From NCBI RefSeq assembly GCF_048128805.1, contig NC_136016.1, positions 16,450,676 through 16,514,675 of the forward strand: a DNA stretch of 64,000 nucleotides. Direction: 5' to 3'. The notes below the pieces were generated by a model. That model worked only from the letters and a program-made list of their open reading frames with translations. It was not told the DNA's origin and did no database searches. Positions 24,749-35,799 of the stretch are shown here, in pieces; within the stretch, counting starts at the first letter, position 1; the number at the start of each line of letters is the position of its first letter. The translations under genes were made by a program, and so were the position numbers. This DNA comes from Centroberyx gerrardi (lineage: Eukaryota; Chordata; Actinopteri; Beryciformes; Berycidae).

Positions 24749-26850
24749 GTTTTGGAGCAGCGTGCATTTTCTTACGAGGAGGGAAGAATATTGTAAGTAG
24801 AAGAATAATATCTTTTTTTTTGGTTTGTGTGGTTGTTTGCAAAATGCGGTGACAGGTTGGGTGGGTTAGAACAGAAAGGTAACGGGATAAAAAGAGAAGA
24901 TGAAGACTCAGAGAGAGAGATTCAGGTTTATATCAGTCTCTGCCTCCAGTTTAGTTTGGCATATCACTATGAATGCCAGTGATACAAATATGGACATAAT
25001 GTGCACCATCTTGCCAGATGCCACCAAATACACTGCACCTGAAATTCTCCTCATTTTAATCTCTTTACTACAATGCCATTTTATCTGGACTGGGGATATT
25101 CCAAATTAAATTGTAGTGTGGCAAACATTTGGGACCGATTTGTGAGTTTGCATGTTAGATGAGTTGTAACTGCAATGTGATGGATTTTATATTACTATAA
25201 AAGACACTGTAGTTTCTGTGTAGTGTTTATGATGATTTTCCATATTCTGAATGGGAACTGACCGACTGTTTTTCTTGTGTGCAGGCGAGAGAATTGGCTG
25301 ACGATGAGATTGATGGTAAATAAAGCAGTTTATTCTCATCATCCCTATCTTTGCCTCTTCTCATGTAGTGATGTAGATGGAAATCACTCTCTGATCTAAA
25401 CAATCCTTACAAATTTTGTCCTACCTTACACCTTACACATTTTATACAAGTTTCCATCACTTGTCCATTAAACACAGACAAATGTTTCATATAAAATACA
25501 AAACTGCATAGTTACATTTGAGTTCAGCCATCATCCAAAACATTTTCATGCCACACAGCCTAAATAACTGGCTAGTTGACTGACTGCTTCGCTGTAAACT
25601 TCTGCAGAGCTGCGTGAGGCGTTCAATGAGTTTGACAAAGACAAAGATGGGCTGATCAGCTGTAAGGACCTGGGCAACCTGATGAGGACCATGGGCTACA
25701 TGCCCACTGAGATGGAGCTGATTGAGCTGGGCCAAAACATCAACATGAACCGTAAGTCCTGACAGACTATCAAAGCTTCTCTTTTGACAGTACAAATTGG
25801 TCACAAAATCCTAGTCTGTTTTTAGCTGATTGGTCTCAAAATCGACATAGAATTGAGAAAACATGCCAAGTGGTACAGAAATGAGTGAAGGATGTTGATC
25901 TACAAAGATGCAGGATTTTTGGAGAGGATTAAACATTTAGTGACAAAAACCTTGAAGAGGGACGTTTGACTTTCTACCGATTTCTCATCCTTACACCTAA
26001 ATGAATTTACAGTTAACAAACTGTAATTGGCACTGACAGAACATTGAAGGAACCCTGATGCACATGGTAATGGTGCCATGTAATCAGCACTACCAGAACC
26101 TGCCGGATGTCTCTTATTCCCTGTATGTTTTCTTCCGATTCCTCCTCCAGTTGGTGGCAGAGTGGACTTTGAGGACTTTGTGGAGCTGATGGCCCCGAAG
26201 CTTCTGGCAGAAACCGCTGGGATGATCGGCATGAAGGAGCTCAAAGACGCCTTCAAAGAGGTGAGAGACGTTTCCATCTTTCTATAGAAAATGTATCAGT
26301 TTTATTGCATATAACACTAAGCAACTATCCACTCACTTCCAAATTTTCAGACCCAATAACTGAATATAACCCTGATCGATGTGGTGTCATGAGGATCATT
26401 TTATCTTGTTATTTTATCTGGTCAGTTTGACATGGACGGAGATGGAGAGATCACAACAGAGGAGCTGCGATTAGCCATGACCAAGCTGATGGGCGAGCAC
26501 ATGAGCCGGAGAGAAATCGACGCCATCGTACAAGAAGCAGACGACAACGGAGACGGCACAGTAGACTTTGAAGGTGAGAACTGTCGAACAGCTGCAGCAA
26601 CACAAACATCAGTAAGAACTGCACCGCATCAGAAAGACAGTTGTTGGCAGCAGCGGTGCAGGGGAAACAATAGCTTTAACAAGATTTCATGCAAGTTAAA
26701 TGTGTTGTAGAGATGTTCAGCTGTTTTAGGACAAAAATCGTTGTCTTAATTATGTTAATGCATTTCTGGTTATACTGTACAGTAGAGTAACTGCTTCTAC
26801 TGTTCCTTCCTCTTCCTGCAGAGTTTGTCAGAATGATGTCCCGCCAATGA
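24745..26850 (+). CDS. cabp5: Calcium-binding protein 5 (CaBP5-type neuronal calcium sensor)
   Basis: Six coding exons: 24745-24792, 25285-25315, 25608-25751, 26151-26260, 26426-26573, 26822-26850. All introns are GT-AG, the sum is 510 nt, and the product is 169 aa (human CABP5 is 173). The N-terminus [16 protein letters not shown] resembles the CABP5 start and lacks the Gly2 myristoylation site of CaBP1/2. EF-hand 1 ([12 protein letters not shown], 36-47), EF3 ([12 protein letters not shown], 113-124) and EF4 ([12 protein letters not shown], 150-161) are intact. EF2 ([12 protein letters not shown], about 72-83) has lost its acidic ligands, as in all CaBPs. [20 protein letters not shown] and [15 protein letters not shown] are CaBP signatures that separate it from calmodulin. 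CaBP5 regulates Cav1 channels, mainly in retinal bipolar cells and inner ear; this is family knowledge. Which teleost duplicate (a or b) it is cannot be told here. Confidence 0.93.
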
Positions 26851-27638
26851 GAGCCGAGGAGAACGTCGCTTAGGAAAATATATTTGCACTTCCACTGACC
26901 TGCATGTTCACATCATGTACAGACTTGTACGTATTTATGACAAATACATAATTAAGTTAACATTTAAATAATACACTGCAATGGGACCTCCAGGAATATC
27001 AATGAATTCTCAGAGAAAATTACTATGCAAAGATTGACAATCTTGTATGTACACATTTTTAAGAAATGTAAGAATAATGTAGAAAGTGTGTAAACAAATG
27101 GGACCATATTGTTTCATTATATGTATTGTATATATAAAAAGTTAATCATTTTGTTTTGCTTTTTGAAATGCATTTATTCTTCCTGGAATGAATTTATTCT
27201 TCATTAAATTATTCTAACAATATTGCATCGTTCTTATCACTGTAACTAGGCTACTGTGCAAAATTAGATATATAATTGTCAAGTAATTCCCACCAGTTAC
27301 TTACTACTGTGTATATATACATATTGTATATTTAGTCTGGACCTCCTGTATTAACTCTTTGGATGGTATCATTAATTTATGAATGGAATCCAACAATTTA
27401 AGACCTGATAATAGATATTTCCAGATATCTGCCTTTCCCTGGAAAAACCAGCAAAATCGATGTAAACTGCGTAACAGGAGTTTTGGTTTTACAGGCAGAG
27501 CAAGAAAGTTCCTGTGTGAAAGCTGGAGAGGAAAACAAAGAGACTGGGATTTTAATAATCTGGAATTAGTCAGCATGACTTTGTTTTATGGCTTTGTCAC
27601 ATCTGAGAAGAAAGACTGAGAATGTGCTTTTCTGGCAA

Positions 27639-27644
27639 AATAAA
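27639..27644 (+). terminator. cabp5: Candidate poly(A) signal for cabp5
   Basis: AATAAA about 790 bases after the cabp5 stop; a variant ATTAAA lies closer, near 27204. Either could end the transcript. No other gene is nearby on this strand. Confidence 0.3.
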
Positions 27645-28981
27645 AACATAATAAAAAAGGAAAGAGACCTGACTATTCATTTGTGATTCAACATCTGCTA
27701 TTGTGGCATAAGGACTGTCTTTAATTAACCCAAAGGTCTTTTTGCTACAACAGGCAAACCCTTCATTCCAGCAAATTGTTTGAACACTAACAATAAAAGC
27801 AAAGTGAAATACCTTCTCTCCATTTTTACTGGGGAATATATTTTCATGATGACTTAGGTTGCATAATAAATTAACTCAATGATCTATGGATTGCATCTAC
27901 CACAAAAGGGATTGGGTTGGCAAAAACATCAGTGATTATACTGTCAGGTATAAAGCTCAAGGATTGAGTAACTTTTCTGCTCCGGTTGAGGAAGGACAGA
28001 ACAAGGATAAAGAGCTTGCGTGACCAAAAATGGACGGGCCAGTGATTAGAGTGCCGCCCATGCAACATCATCTCAAAATTATGACATCATGACTCCAGCG
28101 CACACATATCGGATTTGGAGCTATTAAATGCAAAAAAAAAAAAAAAATGTCCCTATGGCTATAAATCTGCCTTTTCGGAGAGTCCAGTATGAGCCATTCT
28201 TTGAATTTAGAACTTTTCATTACAAGTTTGATTGTTCAAACTGTGAATTTGGAAAGGTTATGGACATGGTTTTCAGTGGGAAACAGTTTCAGAAAATGAA
28301 CAGTTTAAGAAAACACCACATAAAAACATTTCATTGTATGTACCCAGAAAGAACCACAGTAAATCACCCTTAGTGAGTAGCTAATGCAACTTATTTTCGG
28401 TGACACTCAGTTAGTGTCAGATCTGGCATAGCAGCTAGTGCTATTGTTTACTATTTGTCAGCATAACCATAAATTATTGATCTTTTCTCAAATTTGCACC
28501 AGAATTTAGATTTCATTGTTTTTGTCCGGCCTGGGAATTTGTCTTGTAGTTAATCTCCAATACTACTCCAATACTCCATACTACTAATACAAAACCTGGG
28601 AGTGATGGAGTGATAGAGTGATGGAGTGATGGAGGGAAGAAGAGATGGAGGGATGGAAGGGACACAGAGTTCAGCGGCCACAGCGGGCAGACGGTCATCA
28701 TTGCATGACAAACTGGGCAGAACTTCAAATGGACGGACAGATGGGGCACGAGGGCTTATAGTACCAATTAACAAAAGTGAACCCGCTCCCTCTCTGAACA
28801 CACAGACCTGATAGCTCACTGCACATCTGTCAGACTGGCACTCCACAGATTGGATACAGCTGTTGCAAAGTCCATGGGTTCTGCTAGCAGCAGTGCCAAC
28901 ATGCTTAATGGTTAAGTAACACATTTGCTAGTTTTTTTTTTTTCTATTATAAATAAGTTGGGGTTTTTTGTCTGGGCAGGG

Positions 28982-28983
<2 letters not shown>

Positions 28984-29029
<46 letters not shown>

Positions 29030-29360
29030 GGAGGGAGACAGAGAGAGAGAAACAGAGAGAGATGGTGAGAGAGAGAGGGAGAGAGAGAGAGAGAGAAACA
29101 GAGAGAGAAACAGAGAGAGAGATGGTGAGAGAGAGACAGAGGGAGACAGAGAGAGAGAGAGAAAGAGAGACAGAGAGAGAGAAAGAGAAAGACAGAGAGA
29201 GAGAAACAGAGAGAGATGGTGAGAGAGGGAGAGAGAGAGACGGAGAGACAGACAGAGAGAGAGAGACGGAGGGAGACAGAAAGAGAGAAAGGGAGACAGA
29301 GAGAGAGAGAGAGAGAGGGAGGGAGACAAAGAGAGAGAGAGAGAGGGAGAGAGAGAGCGA
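28984..29360. repeat. Long degenerate (GA)n polypurine tract
   Basis: About 375 bases almost purely of G and A on the plus strand, mostly GAGA with periodic GACA/GAAA/GATGGT interruptions. All reading frames through it are repeat artefacts. It is part of a larger compound repeat that continues with TG and G runs. Confidence 0.95.
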
Positions 29361-29392
29361 TGGCATACTTCTGCACTTGTAATGTCAACCAG

Positions 29393-29411
29393 TGTGTGTG
29401 TGTGCGCGTGC

Positions 29412-29458
<47 letters not shown>

Positions 29459-29488
29459 GGGGGGGGGGGGGGGGGGGGGGGGGGGGGG
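29393..29488. repeat. (TG)n followed by a 30-base poly-G run
   Basis: TG repeats from about 29393 to 29456 (with CG variants near the start), two A bases, then 30 consecutive G from 29459 to 29488. Potential Z-DNA and G-quadruplex sequence; such runs are also common places for assembly error. Confidence 0.95.
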
Positions 29489-29489
29489 C

Positions 29490-31730
29490 TATGAGGCACA
29501 AGATCCCCATTAAGATAGAGAGGTTGAGAGTGTGACAGAGACAAAGGAGGAAATCAGACGGGGGTGTAAAGCTCGTGGCTCGGCCTTTGCCCTGATCCGT
29601 CTGACATCCAGCATGGGCCTCGCTCGCATTAATCCAAAATAATCTCTTTCTGACTCTGGAGCCACGCTGCCAAACAGCTCGGAACTGCGGTTTTAACCCT
29701 TTGCTATTTTTAACCCCCCCCCCCCTCTCTTTTTTCTTGTATCTGGATTTAATTTTTTTATTACGCTGAAGGGAAAATTCCTGGTAATCCTTCTGAGAAG
29801 TGACGGATGTTTCCTGCAGCGTCTGTGTTGTTGGACCACCGGCCATGCGGGGGTTAATACAATTAGTCATCTAGTCTTTTCCTGTTCACAATAATCTATG
29901 AAAAAAAAATTTTTCTCTTATGTAAGACTGACAGCAATATGCTATTTGTTTCTCATTTTACAGCTGATTTTTTTTTTTTTTTTTATCACTCATTTACTAT
30001 CATAACTTCTAGACTTTTGTGACAGACTGTCTTTTTCCTGACTTGGAGGAAAAAAGAAGAGAAGAAGAGGAAAAAAATGATGATGCTATTATCAAAATGC
30101 TTGTGTTGCAGTGTTATTGGAAGCTAAAATGTCAAAATGCATTTCCTTGAGGAGCTGCTGGGTTCACATTGTACAGACCGAATTGCTATGAATTGTCAAA
30201 TTTGAGAAGAATGTGAAATTCTCCTAAAATAACTGAACACTTATTCATGCCAATCCCTCCAACTCAAAATCAACGAGCTAATGATTGTGACAAATCAAAA
30301 AGGTTATTGACAAATTCTCCCACAGAAAGTATCAGGAATATTTGGACAGCCTAACCTTCTTCCTCCAACTGATCAATTCTGCAAGTACTTGATTATTTGA
30401 TCAAATCAAGTTATTATGACACAAGTAAAGAAGACAATGCAAGAAACTGCTCATTAATCAAGAGACTGATGTTAAGTAGGTGAACCATAATGTAAAAAGA
30501 ATAGAACAGAGTGAACAGCATCACATCTGAGAGGATTAATGCCGTCGTTGGGTTTTTGTCATACACCATATGCTTATAGTAGGTTTGAATACAACCCCTG
30601 ACCTGTATCCCATAATCCCTTGCATCATTCCCTCTTTCTCCATCTCTACCCCCCCTTCCATCTTTCCTGTTACTCTATCTAATACTCTCCATAAAGCAGA
30701 AATGGATACAGAAACTGTACATACACCACAATTATTCTTGGGTTGAAGAAAAAGGTTTTATATTTCTTGCTTTTTTTTTTCTGTCCTGCATGTGAAAAAT
30801 GGCCTTTTTGGATGTGCATGTTCTAATTTTCTTCTATTTCTATTTTTTTTTTAATCTATAAACCCTGAGTCAGACTCTTCCTCCCCTGCAAGCTAGATGA
30901 TGACTGGATGAAACACAGCCAGGTAAAGACAGATCGACCATTCATGTTCAAGGAGTATGAGATAGCCTTATGAGGGTGATTTTTTTAGCTGCTTGACAGA
31001 TATATGATAACTAGTTATATAAGATAATATGCTGTTACAGGCTTGTGAGGAGGTGAAGCTTTATACCAAGTCCCTACTTATTTGATAAAAAATTAAATAT
31101 TTTTTGTCCACCATGCTGGGTCATGAGGCTGTGGCCCAGTCCAAATGATGCATAATCTCCATGATGTATTTTAGGACCAACTGCTTTTGTCTCCTCACAA
31201 TTCCTCTTTGAAGGTGCAGGTGCCATTCCCTTTACAAACCATAAAAGCCATAAAAAAAAAACCATTTTGCATAGGCATAGTCTGCAATGCCAGTGATGCA
31301 GGATCATAACAATACTCGAGGTTAATTGCCTCTAAACGTTCAAAGTCCCCATGTTTGAATATGTATTCATATGACCACCAGCTTCCAATCAAAGCCAGGC
31401 AACTCTCTTACAACGATGCATTTACCTTCATTATCATTGCACATTAGTTTGGTGTACAATTAGATTAAAGCAGAGAAATATCTATTAGAAGTACGAATAG
31501 GCTGCACAAATATTTAGACACATTGTAATTTTAGTTGTAGTTTTACAGTAATTAGTTTTACAATAAGTTAAGTAGTTTTTGAGCTAATACTTTATTTCAT
31601 TTGACTCACCCACTCCGATGTTAGTAAACTCTGATCATGCATCGAAACTAAATACTGAAGTCACTTTTTACTAATTACACCGATATTGATTGACATCTCA
31701 AGTGTCCAATCAAAAGCGTGACATTAAGAA
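29490..31730. other. Non-coding stretch between cabp5 and nif3l1
   Basis: AT-rich sequence with homopolymer runs (poly-T near 29970 and 30775, poly-C near 29717). No exon with splice borders, no RNA gene and no recognisable transposon was seen. Confidence 0.4.
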
Positions 31731-31734
31731 ACGG

Positions 31735-31766
31735 AACCCGGAAGTAGATATTCCTCAAGTTCTCCA
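31735..31766 (+). promoter_or_regulatory. nif3l1: Putative promoter/first non-coding exon of nif3l1
   Basis: ACCCGGAAGTAG (about 31736) is a good ETS-family core-promoter site. It is followed 25 bases later by a strong donor, CTCCA|GTAAGTG, at 31766/31767. The coding exon starts with an acceptor at 32862 (CCGCACAG), so an upstream leader exon is needed and this is the best candidate. The start of transcription is not fixed. Confidence 0.45.
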
Positions 31767-32871
31767 GTAAGTGCAACATGTTTTCCATAACACCGGGAGA
31801 AATGTATTTCACAACGTAGTTTTCTTCGAAAGTGCAAGGCATGCAAATGTATGATAAGATAAGCCCAAACATGCGTATGTTTTGATGCTGATGTCGTGTC
31901 TTTGAAAACAGAGCATGATATTGTCTGTTGAGTGTGTAGCTAATGTTAGCTAGCTAGCTCTGCTGTCAGCCTGCACTGGGACAAGTTCAGCTGCTTGCTT
32001 GCCAGCAGTCAGTGCCAGTCATTACGTCCAGTCCTGGGTCAGATATTTAACTAGCTGGACCTTAAGCTATAAACAAGTTATCCCGCTAAAATACAGCATT
32101 TTATTGATTTAATACAACAGTGTAACAGACTAGTTTCAGGCTCAGAAATCTTCATTGTCGGTCTGCATAGGACAGAAAATTCAGCTTCAGCTTGACTCCT
32201 CACAGTTACAGTTAAAGCACAAACATAAAACGCAGGGATGACACATAAAACAACATTAATAAAAAACAGCATGCAAGTATTGCAAAATAGCAGACTGGAA
32301 AACAAATGCAGATGAAATTATATACACATGAGCAGATTGTAAATCAGATTAAAAACCGTTATAAATAAATGCAAATGTTCCAAATAGTGCAACCTGTAAC
32401 AACTGCAAGTAAATAAATAGTATGCAAATGTTGCAGAAAGTTCAGGTAGTGTACATCTTGTTTTGCCTGCTCAGAATGGTGATTTCTGTGCAGATGAAGG
32501 GTTTTTCCTGCCAGTGACCAGACTGGAGTGGCTGGAAGGGTTTATAAGGGGTCCAGTGTGATGAGTGGCCTTCATTTTGATGGATTGGTTATAAAGTCCC
32601 TGTAGTTGTGTCTGGGTAGTGATGATTTTGCTTCCTTGATTGATGAGCCTTGTGAGTTAGGTTTGGCTCGCATCAATAAGGGCGTCCTACCAGGCTCCAG
32701 TCTACCTGCAGGCAGTAGGTCATACTGATGTTGGGCCAGAATTTGATACTCACACGTATCTCCTCTGTCACAGAATAATGGCTTCTGGAGGGATTTTGTA
32801 TGTATGATACAGCACACTCATCCTAATCAATTCATTAAAGTGTCTTTTTTTGTCCGCACAGGTCTTCACCA

Positions 32872-35337
32872 ATGTTGACTGGATGTAAAAACCTTTCTTG
32901 GAGATTTTTATCACTGACCCGTAGAGTTTGTACCAGAAGGAACTTGATTTCACAGACTTCCCCCTGCTCCTCTTACCCTTCACCTTCTCCCACTCGCAGC
33001 TTCTTTACGACTCAACAAATCTCCACCCCTCTGCATCCTCCTGTTCACCTCCCTTTCCCTCGCTGCCTCTCTCACTCTGCTCATTATACCGGCCCAATGG
33101 ACCTAAAGGAGGTCCTGCAGGTTCTGGAGCAGCTTGCTCCTCTGTCACTGGCCGAGTCGTGGGACAACGTTGGCCTATTGGTTGAACCAAGCAAAGCGCG
33201 GCCTATTAAAACCATCCTGCTAACCAATGACCTCACCGAAGCTGTCATGGAGGAAGCAGAGGCCATGAGCTGTGACCTCATTATCTCGTATCACCCGCCG
33301 TTGTTTCGGCCAATCAAGCGTTTGGTTCAAAAGGACTGGAAGCAGCGATTGGCCGTCCGGGCTGTGGAGGCCGGGATGGCGGTCTTCTCCCCCCACACTT
33401 CATGGGACAGTGTTAAAGGGGGAGTGAACGACTGGCTGGTGGGGGGACTTGGTAAGACGTCAACCTGAATGGAAAATGTGTCACGCATACCTACACTATT
33501 TGCATATTTAATGAACCTATAGGCTAATCTGTTGTGACACTTGACACCGTCTCACTGGTCAAGTATCTTGACCAAGTGCCTTCCAGCTGCTGCTCTGAAT
33601 CTTTTTTCCATCTCTGGTGTCTGTCTCTTTCTCTCAGGTAGCGGCCAGGTGTCTGTGCTGAGTCAGGCCCTGGGCTGCGCCTCCCACAGCCACAAACTGG
33701 AATTCACTGTCAGGAGCGAAGCAGAACTGAAAGCTATTATAGAGGAACTGAAGGCTTCTGACAGTGGAGCCCCACTGCAACATTCAGTCAGGTTGTGTAC
33801 ATGTGTGCATGTGTAAATCAATGCATTCAAGTGTGTTTGCGTATGGATTTGCATTTACTTGCTTGATTTTAATCTTTAATCTTATGCACTGGTGAATAAT
33901 GGGTCATTTCATCTATTTGACACTAGTTCAGACAACAGTGGGATCCACGTCAGCTTAACCTGCAGTGACTCAGCACTGACTCCCAGTGTCCAGACTCTGC
34001 TACGACACATTTCTCCCAGCCAGTCCCTCAGCATCCTGCAGTTACAGAAGGTACAGTATCAACATATCACTGCTGCCAGATGAACACCTCGTATCTCTAA
34101 AAAGTCAGCTTGTCGGGAAATTAATGAAAGACATTGTTGTGAAATAACACTCAGTGGGTTTCAAGTAGGGCAAGGAACTAATTTCCCCTACAGTGAAAGG
34201 TTTGGTTTAAGAAGTTGCAGACCAAAAAGGACGTTTTATCAGTGTGTATATAGTTCCGTTTTGTAAAGTTACCCTTAACATGTACTGGTTGTAAGGCATT
34301 GGAGTTTAGTAATAGTTTCATATACTGTTTTATTGAAGTTGTTTTGCTCTCTGTCCACCTATCCCTCCCTGCAGCCCCCGCTCCCAGGTCATGGCCAAGG
34401 GCGACTCAGCATGTTGGACCAGCCAATAACTGTGGCAGCAGCCATCCAGAAGATGAAGTCCCACCTCGGTTTGAATCACCTCCGCTTGGCTCTGGGTGCG
34501 GGGCAGACACTAGGTGAGGAAGAGGGGACACCAACACAGACAGCTAGCTAGCTAACTTGCTTCACAAGTTAAAAGCTAATTTTAAAATCAAATCTAAATT
34601 GCACTGATAACCAATGAAATGAAGGAGTCAGTTGTGTCATTTTGGACTAACTGTAATCTGGATATACTCTAAGCATAAGTAATTATTTTAAGCATAATGG
34701 AACATTGAGAGGGCTGATTCAACAGATTTCAAACAAAAGTGATGATCGTAAAATACAAAAAAAACCTGTAAGTATTGATTGATTTCACCTGTTGAGGTCA
34801 AGCCCTTATCATGTTTCTTCAAATGGGATGCAAGTGGGCATTAGCCTATCAGTGTCCTGAGATGGAAATGTGTGTGTCAGTCAGTCAGTCACTGTATTCT
34901 GTGTTGACATTTTACAGAGTCGACTGTGTGCAGTGCGGCTGTGTGTGCTGGCTCTGGGGCTTCAGTGTTGAACGGAGTCAGAGCGGATCTCTACATCACA
35001 GGTAGGCAGGTATTTTGACAGATACCACTCAAAAAGTCAGTTGATGACTGGGAAGCATTGTGCACTCTACAAATACAATGCAGGTTTCATACTGATTGAC
35101 ATTTCTGACATTGTTATGCATCCAGACATGAGTGTCATATCCTTTTATTCAGGTGAGATGTCCCACCATGAAGTGCTGGACGCTGTGGCCAAAGGAACCA
35201 GCGTCATCCTCAGTGACCATAGCAACAGTGAGCGGGGTTTCCTGGCCGTGTTCAGGGAGAGGCTGGCCGTGCGTCTGCCTGACTCGCTGACTGTGGCGCT
35301 GTCGAAGGCTGACAGGGACCCGCTGGAGGTGGTCTGA
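32872..35337 (+). CDS. nif3l1: NIF3-like protein 1
   Basis: Coding exons 32872-33451 (exon opens at 32862), 33638-33791, 33927-34050, 34375-34513, 34918-35001, 35153-35337. Introns are GT-AG and the total of 1,266 nt gives 421 aa. The conserved body starts at MDLKEVLQVLEQLAPLSLAE (residue 76) and includes ESWDNVGLLVEPS, LLTNDLTEAVMEEA, SYHPPLFRPIKR (His141 is in the family's metal-site region), SPHTSWDSVKGGVNDWL, RLALGAGQTLEST, CAGSGASVL, DLYITGEMSHHEVLDA, DHSNSERGF and a C-terminal DRDPLEVV. These cover the whole DUF34/NIF3 family. The first 75 residues are Arg/Ser-rich with few acidic residues, so a mitochondrial presequence is possible; human NIF3L1 has a shorter leader. The molecular activity of the family is unsettled (proposed metal binding and transcription-cofactor roles). 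Confidence 0.95.
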
Positions 35338-35774
35338 CTGACACAGTAGTTACCCCAGAGTGATTAACCCGTGTTGGGGAAAATGTAAAGTTGACTGTCT
35401 AGGATGAAGTAAAAGTATTGACTGCTTTGTGTAATGGAGAGATATAAAATGATGTGTGTGAAATGATCAAGGTTATCTTTTTGTTTTTGTTTTTTTGGGA
35501 TATACACCCACATTAAAAAAAATCCTCTACTTCCTATGCAGGCTGTTGATGTTATGTAATGGTGTCTAGTAATTATAGAACAGTATTTCTCAAAATATCA
35601 AGTCTTGCACTATGCTATGATGAAAAGTGCTTCTTTGGTACACAGTGTGCTATTCATGATGGATTTCTGGGCAGTTATTAACAAAAAAAGCCCAAATTGA
35701 TCAGAAAATGGGTTGTAGGCCTGTTGGATAAGATAAAATATCCCTTCACCCATTAATGCACAGCGAGAGCCTAA

Positions 35775-35780
35775 AATAAA
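35775..35780 (+). terminator. nif3l1: Poly(A) signal of nif3l1
   Basis: AATAAA 438 bases after the stop codon, followed within about 20 bases by a TGTAATCTGTAATCTG stretch. The best candidate for the end of the nif3l1 transcript. Confidence 0.45.
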
Positions 35781-35799
35781 GCATGTAATCTGTAATCTG

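Noticed and set aside
24745-26850. Calmodulin as identity of the EF-hand gene
   Set aside because: EF2 lacks ligands and the [15 protein letters not shown] and [10 protein letters not shown] segments are CaBP features absent from calmodulin.
28128-28373. Plus-strand frame starting near a poly-A run (PMAINLPFRRVQYEPFFEF)
   Set aside because: Starts in a homopolymer, has no recognised domain and no splice or regulatory context; most likely chance.
28968-29544. Several overlapping frames of RERERE or SLSLSL type and a VCVCVC type
   Set aside because: Pure consequence of GA and TG dinucleotide repeats.
32872-33099. Whether nif3l1 should start at the internal ATG (MDLKE, residue 76) instead
   Set aside because: The upstream ATG is in the same exon, in frame, and gives a plausible presequence as in human NIF3L1; kept as start, though the shorter form remains possible.
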